DNA of 64,000 nucleotides from Acetobacter oryzoeni (lineage in GTDB: Bacteria; Pseudomonadota; Alphaproteobacteria; Acetobacterales; Acetobacteraceae). Position numbers and translations under genes: made by a program. Of this stretch, positions 62,016-64,000 are shown one piece after another. Location: contig NZ_CP042809.1 of assembly GCF_004014775.2 (NCBI RefSeq), positions 1-64,000 on the forward strand, given 5' to 3'. Numbering within the stretch: the stretch's first letter is position 1; every line of letters begins with the position of its first letter. The notes under the pieces were generated by a model. That model was given only the letters and a program-made list of their open reading frames with translations, did not search any database and was not told the DNA's origin.

Positions 62016-62060
62016 CGTCGCATCAGCACACTCCAAACTGGTTCCCGATCAGTGAGGAGT
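62016..62060 (+). promoter_or_regulatory. GTCGCATCAGC element before NERD operon
   Basis: TTTTT then CGTCGCATCAGC (62016-62027). ACTCC (62030-62034) can pair with the ribosome site GGAGT (62056-62060). The start ATG is 62066. Confidence 0.55.
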
Positions 62061-62065
62061 TTGTA

Positions 62066-62332
62066 ATGTCGCGAAAATCCAGTCCCCAGTCTGTTGAGAG
62101 CAAACTGTCGAACCATTCGGTCAAGACGTCCCTTGTCGAAACTGAAAGCATTGTCATTGCACCAAACGGTTCACCGCACAAAACAACTCATTATCCGCGC
62201 ACCTCTGGCGATAACATGTCAAAGCATCAAAGATACTATGCTCGAAACCGCGAGTTGGTTTGTGCACGCCAGCGTGAAGCCAGGCGCCGCAAGAAAGTGT
62301 TGCGGGTATCCCAGAAAATGGGGGACATCTAA
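62066..62332 (+). CDS. Hypothetical small basic protein
   Basis: 88 residues. The C-terminal part YYARNRELVCARQREARRRKKVLRV is strongly basic and likely binds nucleic acid. The start of the NERD gene overlaps its last base. Not recognised. Confidence 0.55.
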   Translation: MSRKSSPQSVESKLSNHSVKTSLVETESIVIAPNGSPHKTTHYPRTSGDNMSKHQRYYARNRELVCARQREARRRKKVLRVSQKMGDI

Positions 62333-62934
62333 TGCGGCGGCGATACGGAGCTCCCATGAGGTCTGCACGAGAAAACTCGTTCTTGAAAGCTTTCAAAGCT
62401 GACATTCAGGGGCGCAAAGGTGAGACGGACGTCAGGAACATTCTTACTGAATATGGTCTACCCAGTCTCCATGATATTGTGTTGCCAACCCGATCAGGAA
62501 ACCCAACGCAGATTGATCATGTCGCGCTGACGGCTTTTGGCATACTCGTCATTGAAACCAAGCACTTACGAGGCCGATTGAGTGGGGATGTTCGCAACGA
62601 TTACTGGCGGCAAACTCTGCCGGGTGGATGGTCTGAGAAAATCTACAGTCCTGTTCGGCAAAATGCCGGCCATTGTGACGCCGTCTATATGATCGTCCGT
62701 CACATAGATGCTCGGATTCAGACACTTAGTAGAATCGTCATGACAGGGACTGCAGAAGTTACCCCAGAGCTTTCCTCAGTGGTGCATACAAGTGAAACGT
62801 TTGCGAAGGAACTGGAAAGCCTACGGAACAACTCTGTTTCAGAGCTGCTCCAGCATGCCTGGGATCGTCTAACTGAAGCAGCAAAACATCATGAGGGCTT
62901 GCGGAAAGGAACGACTTTATCCCCATTTGCCTGA
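62332..62934 (+). CDS. NERD-domain (nuclease-related) protein
   Basis: 200 residues. NERD core KADIQGRKGETDVRNILTEYG, then DIVLPTRSGNPTQIDHVALTAFGILVIETKHLRGRLSGD (endonuclease-like E..D...ExK pattern). May cut DNA in defence or transfer. Its end overlaps the converging gene by 46 bp. Confidence 0.85.
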   Translation: MRRRYGAPMRSARENSFLKAFKADIQGRKGETDVRNILTEYGLPSLHDIVLPTRSGNPTQIDHVALTAFGILVIETKHLRGRLSGDVRNDYWRQTLPGGWSEKIYSPVRQNAGHCDAVYMIVRHIDARIQTLSRIVMTGTAEVTPELSSVVHTSETFAKELESLRNNSVSELLQHAWDRLTEAAKHHEGLRKGTTLSPFA

Positions 62935-63524
62935 TTTGCTTCGCGATCATCTTCTCGAACAAGAATGACCTTTTCAGCCGGCCGGTTAAAATTGCGTTGC
63001 ATGTAATCAATGAATTCCTCCCGGTCTTCATCGGTCAACGGAAACGCTGCCTCATAGGAATCAAAGCCATCTGTCTGGTAGCTACCACAATCAATTTCGA
63101 GCGCTTCCATGTAGTCCAGCCCGTCACATGTCGCATTGACAAAACCAAGTCTTGAGGGCTCGTACCCGTCATATCCAAGCTGTACAATCCAGCTCTCTCC
63201 GAGATAGATCACGTCTATCATGCCATCTTCTGCATTGATCGGGGGCCACGCGCCGATTTCCACGCCCTTAAACTGGCCAGGAAACATGTCGGCCAGAGCC
63301 TTCGCCAGCCGTGCTGTCTGGGGCCTCATGACGGCAAAATCATGCACAACAGGAATAGGGGCATCCTCACGCTCGGCTCGGAAATACGCTTCAACTTTTT
63401 CTTCTGGCCACGCTTTATCAATAAGCGCATCCATTTCATCTTCTGTATAACGATGCCGAGCTGGATCTTCTGGAGCTTTGGACACGACTGGTTTTTTGGT
63501 GCGAGATGTTTTCTTGGATGGCAT
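62889..63524 (-). CDS. Hypothetical acidic protein
   Basis: 211 residues. Basic N-terminal tail (PSKKTSRTKKPVVSK), then acidic alpha/beta sequence (WPPINAEDGMIDVIYLGESWIVQLGYDGYEPSRLGFVNATCDGLDYMEALEIDC). Not recognised. Its 3' end overlaps the NERD gene. Confidence 0.6.
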   Translation of the reverse strand: MPSKKTSRTKKPVVSKAPEDPARHRYTEDEMDALIDKAWPEEKVEAYFRAEREDAPIPVVHDFAVMRPQTARLAKALADMFPGQFKGVEIGAWPPINAEDGMIDVIYLGESWIVQLGYDGYEPSRLGFVNATCDGLDYMEALEIDCGSYQTDGFDSYEAAFPLTDEDREEFIDYMQRNFNRPAEKVILVREDDREANQANGDKVVPFRKPS

Positions 63525-63584
63525 AATAGACCTGTGTGGTTGACTAAAAACGAGAGTTTGAATACCGCAAGACGCTTGGTCTTC

Positions 63585-63962
63585 TCAGTTCAAATCGCGA
63601 CAGTCTGATGTAACATTATGACTCGAACGCAACACGACGTTGCCGTTCCTGTCGCCAATCAATTCACACCTGACCCATGATGCCTTCTGACCTGGCTGAG
63701 CCGGCCGAAACAAAATCATGGATGAACCCGTTTCACTACTGGCGCTGGAGCGGATTTCGTATCCAGAATTCAGCAACTGCTCCAAAGAGGCCGGGTGTTC
63801 TGCAAAGAGAGTGGGAACAGCATGTGGCGTGGTTTTGGGTGCGAACTGGCTCGTCCCGCTGCTGATCATGTTTTGCGCTGAAGCCGGTTGTGACAATGCC
63901 ATCAAACCAGCAAAGGCTGCCAGTGGCAGGCTATACGTTAATTTCACAAAAATTTCCTTCAT
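63585..63962 (-). CDS. Small exported protein
   Basis: 125 residues with a signal peptide (LPLAAFAGLMALSQPASAQ). The C-terminal part (LLNSGYEIRSSASSETGSSMILFRPAQPGQKASWVRCELIGDRNGNVVLRSSHNVTSDCRDL) has two cysteines and resembles the 39599 protein in form. Not recognised. Confidence 0.6.
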   Translation of the reverse strand: MKEIFVKLTYSLPLAAFAGLMALSQPASAQNMISSGTSQFAPKTTPHAVPTLFAEHPASLEQLLNSGYEIRSSASSETGSSMILFRPAQPGQKASWVRCELIGDRNGNVVLRSSHNVTSDCRDLN

Positions 63963-64000
63963 AGACAGAATTTCACCTTCGGGGGCGGCGGAGCAATTTC

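Noticed and set aside
9023..62027. Plasmid element as a CcrM/GcrA (GANTC) site
   Set aside because: The consensus GTCGCATCATG contains no GANTC.
1..64000. CRISPR arrays, rRNA and tRNA genes
   Set aside because: No regularly spaced identical repeats with spacers were seen. The only array (48114-48180) has 11-bp units without spacers. No rRNA or tRNA sequence was recognised.

Overview
The window looks like part of a conjugative plasmid from an acetic acid bacterium (Acetobacteraceae, of the Komagataeibacter/Gluconacetobacter/Acetobacter kind). Supporting signs are a RepC-type replication protein, a near-complete I-type (Dot/Icm-like, IncI-like) transfer system, a MobF (TrwC/TraA-type) relaxase, an IS5-family element with the 3-bp TNA-type duplication of the IS1031 group, a Hint-domain protein of a kind common in Acetobacteraceae, and alphaproteobacterial regulators (GapR, a GcrA-like protein, MucR/Ros). 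No rRNA or tRNA gene or CRISPR array was seen, and no chromosomal housekeeping operon was recognised.

Layout. 0-5.1 kb is damaged, mobile DNA: the start of a metabolic gene leaving the window, a MocR-type regulator broken by two single-base G losses, an IS3-family element with an IS110-family (IS1111-type) element inside it, and a 5'-truncated helix-turn-helix gene. 5.1-9 kb holds a Fic-domain protein without its catalytic histidine, repC, a 755-bp non-coding region and gapR. 9-39.6 kb is the transfer region: a DsbC-like protein, a TraX-like protein, DotA/TraY with its operon, a TcpQ-like protein, two regulators, DotI-DotH-DotG, TraP- and TraQ-like proteins, IcmD-IcmJ-DotO, and DotD-DotC-DotB-IcmT plus a transglycosylase, DotM, DotL and a DUF1173 protein. 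40-44 kb is the relaxase operon. 44-47.9 kb is cargo: Hint protein, serine recombinase, WGR protein, HU and BRO-N protein. 48-51.8 kb has a three-gene set laid out like IncP traKLM or R388 stbABC, preceded by 11-bp phased repeats, then a second transglycosylase. 52-63.9 kb is plasmid maintenance and unknown genes: VapBC, SSB, MucR, a NERD protein, small membrane proteins and one gene split by the IS5-family element.

Main observation. Nineteen transcription units begin with the same short element, (C/G)GTCGCATCATG, usually after a T-rich stretch, always in the sense orientation and mostly 20-45 bases before the start codon. In at least ten of them the following leader can fold so that the Shine-Dalgarno sequence is paired. 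The paired sequences differ from unit to unit but remain complementary. The transfer operons carry the element, while repC, ssb, vapBC, the Hint gene, the recombinase and the HU gene do not. I infer a plasmid-wide regulon with a shared promoter or operator and RNA-level control of translation. The core resembles, as I recall it, the 9-bp StbA-binding repeat of plasmid R388, and an StbA/TraK-like protein is encoded at 48.3 kb.

All gene names are from protein sequence recognition by eye. No database search, folding program or statistics were run.
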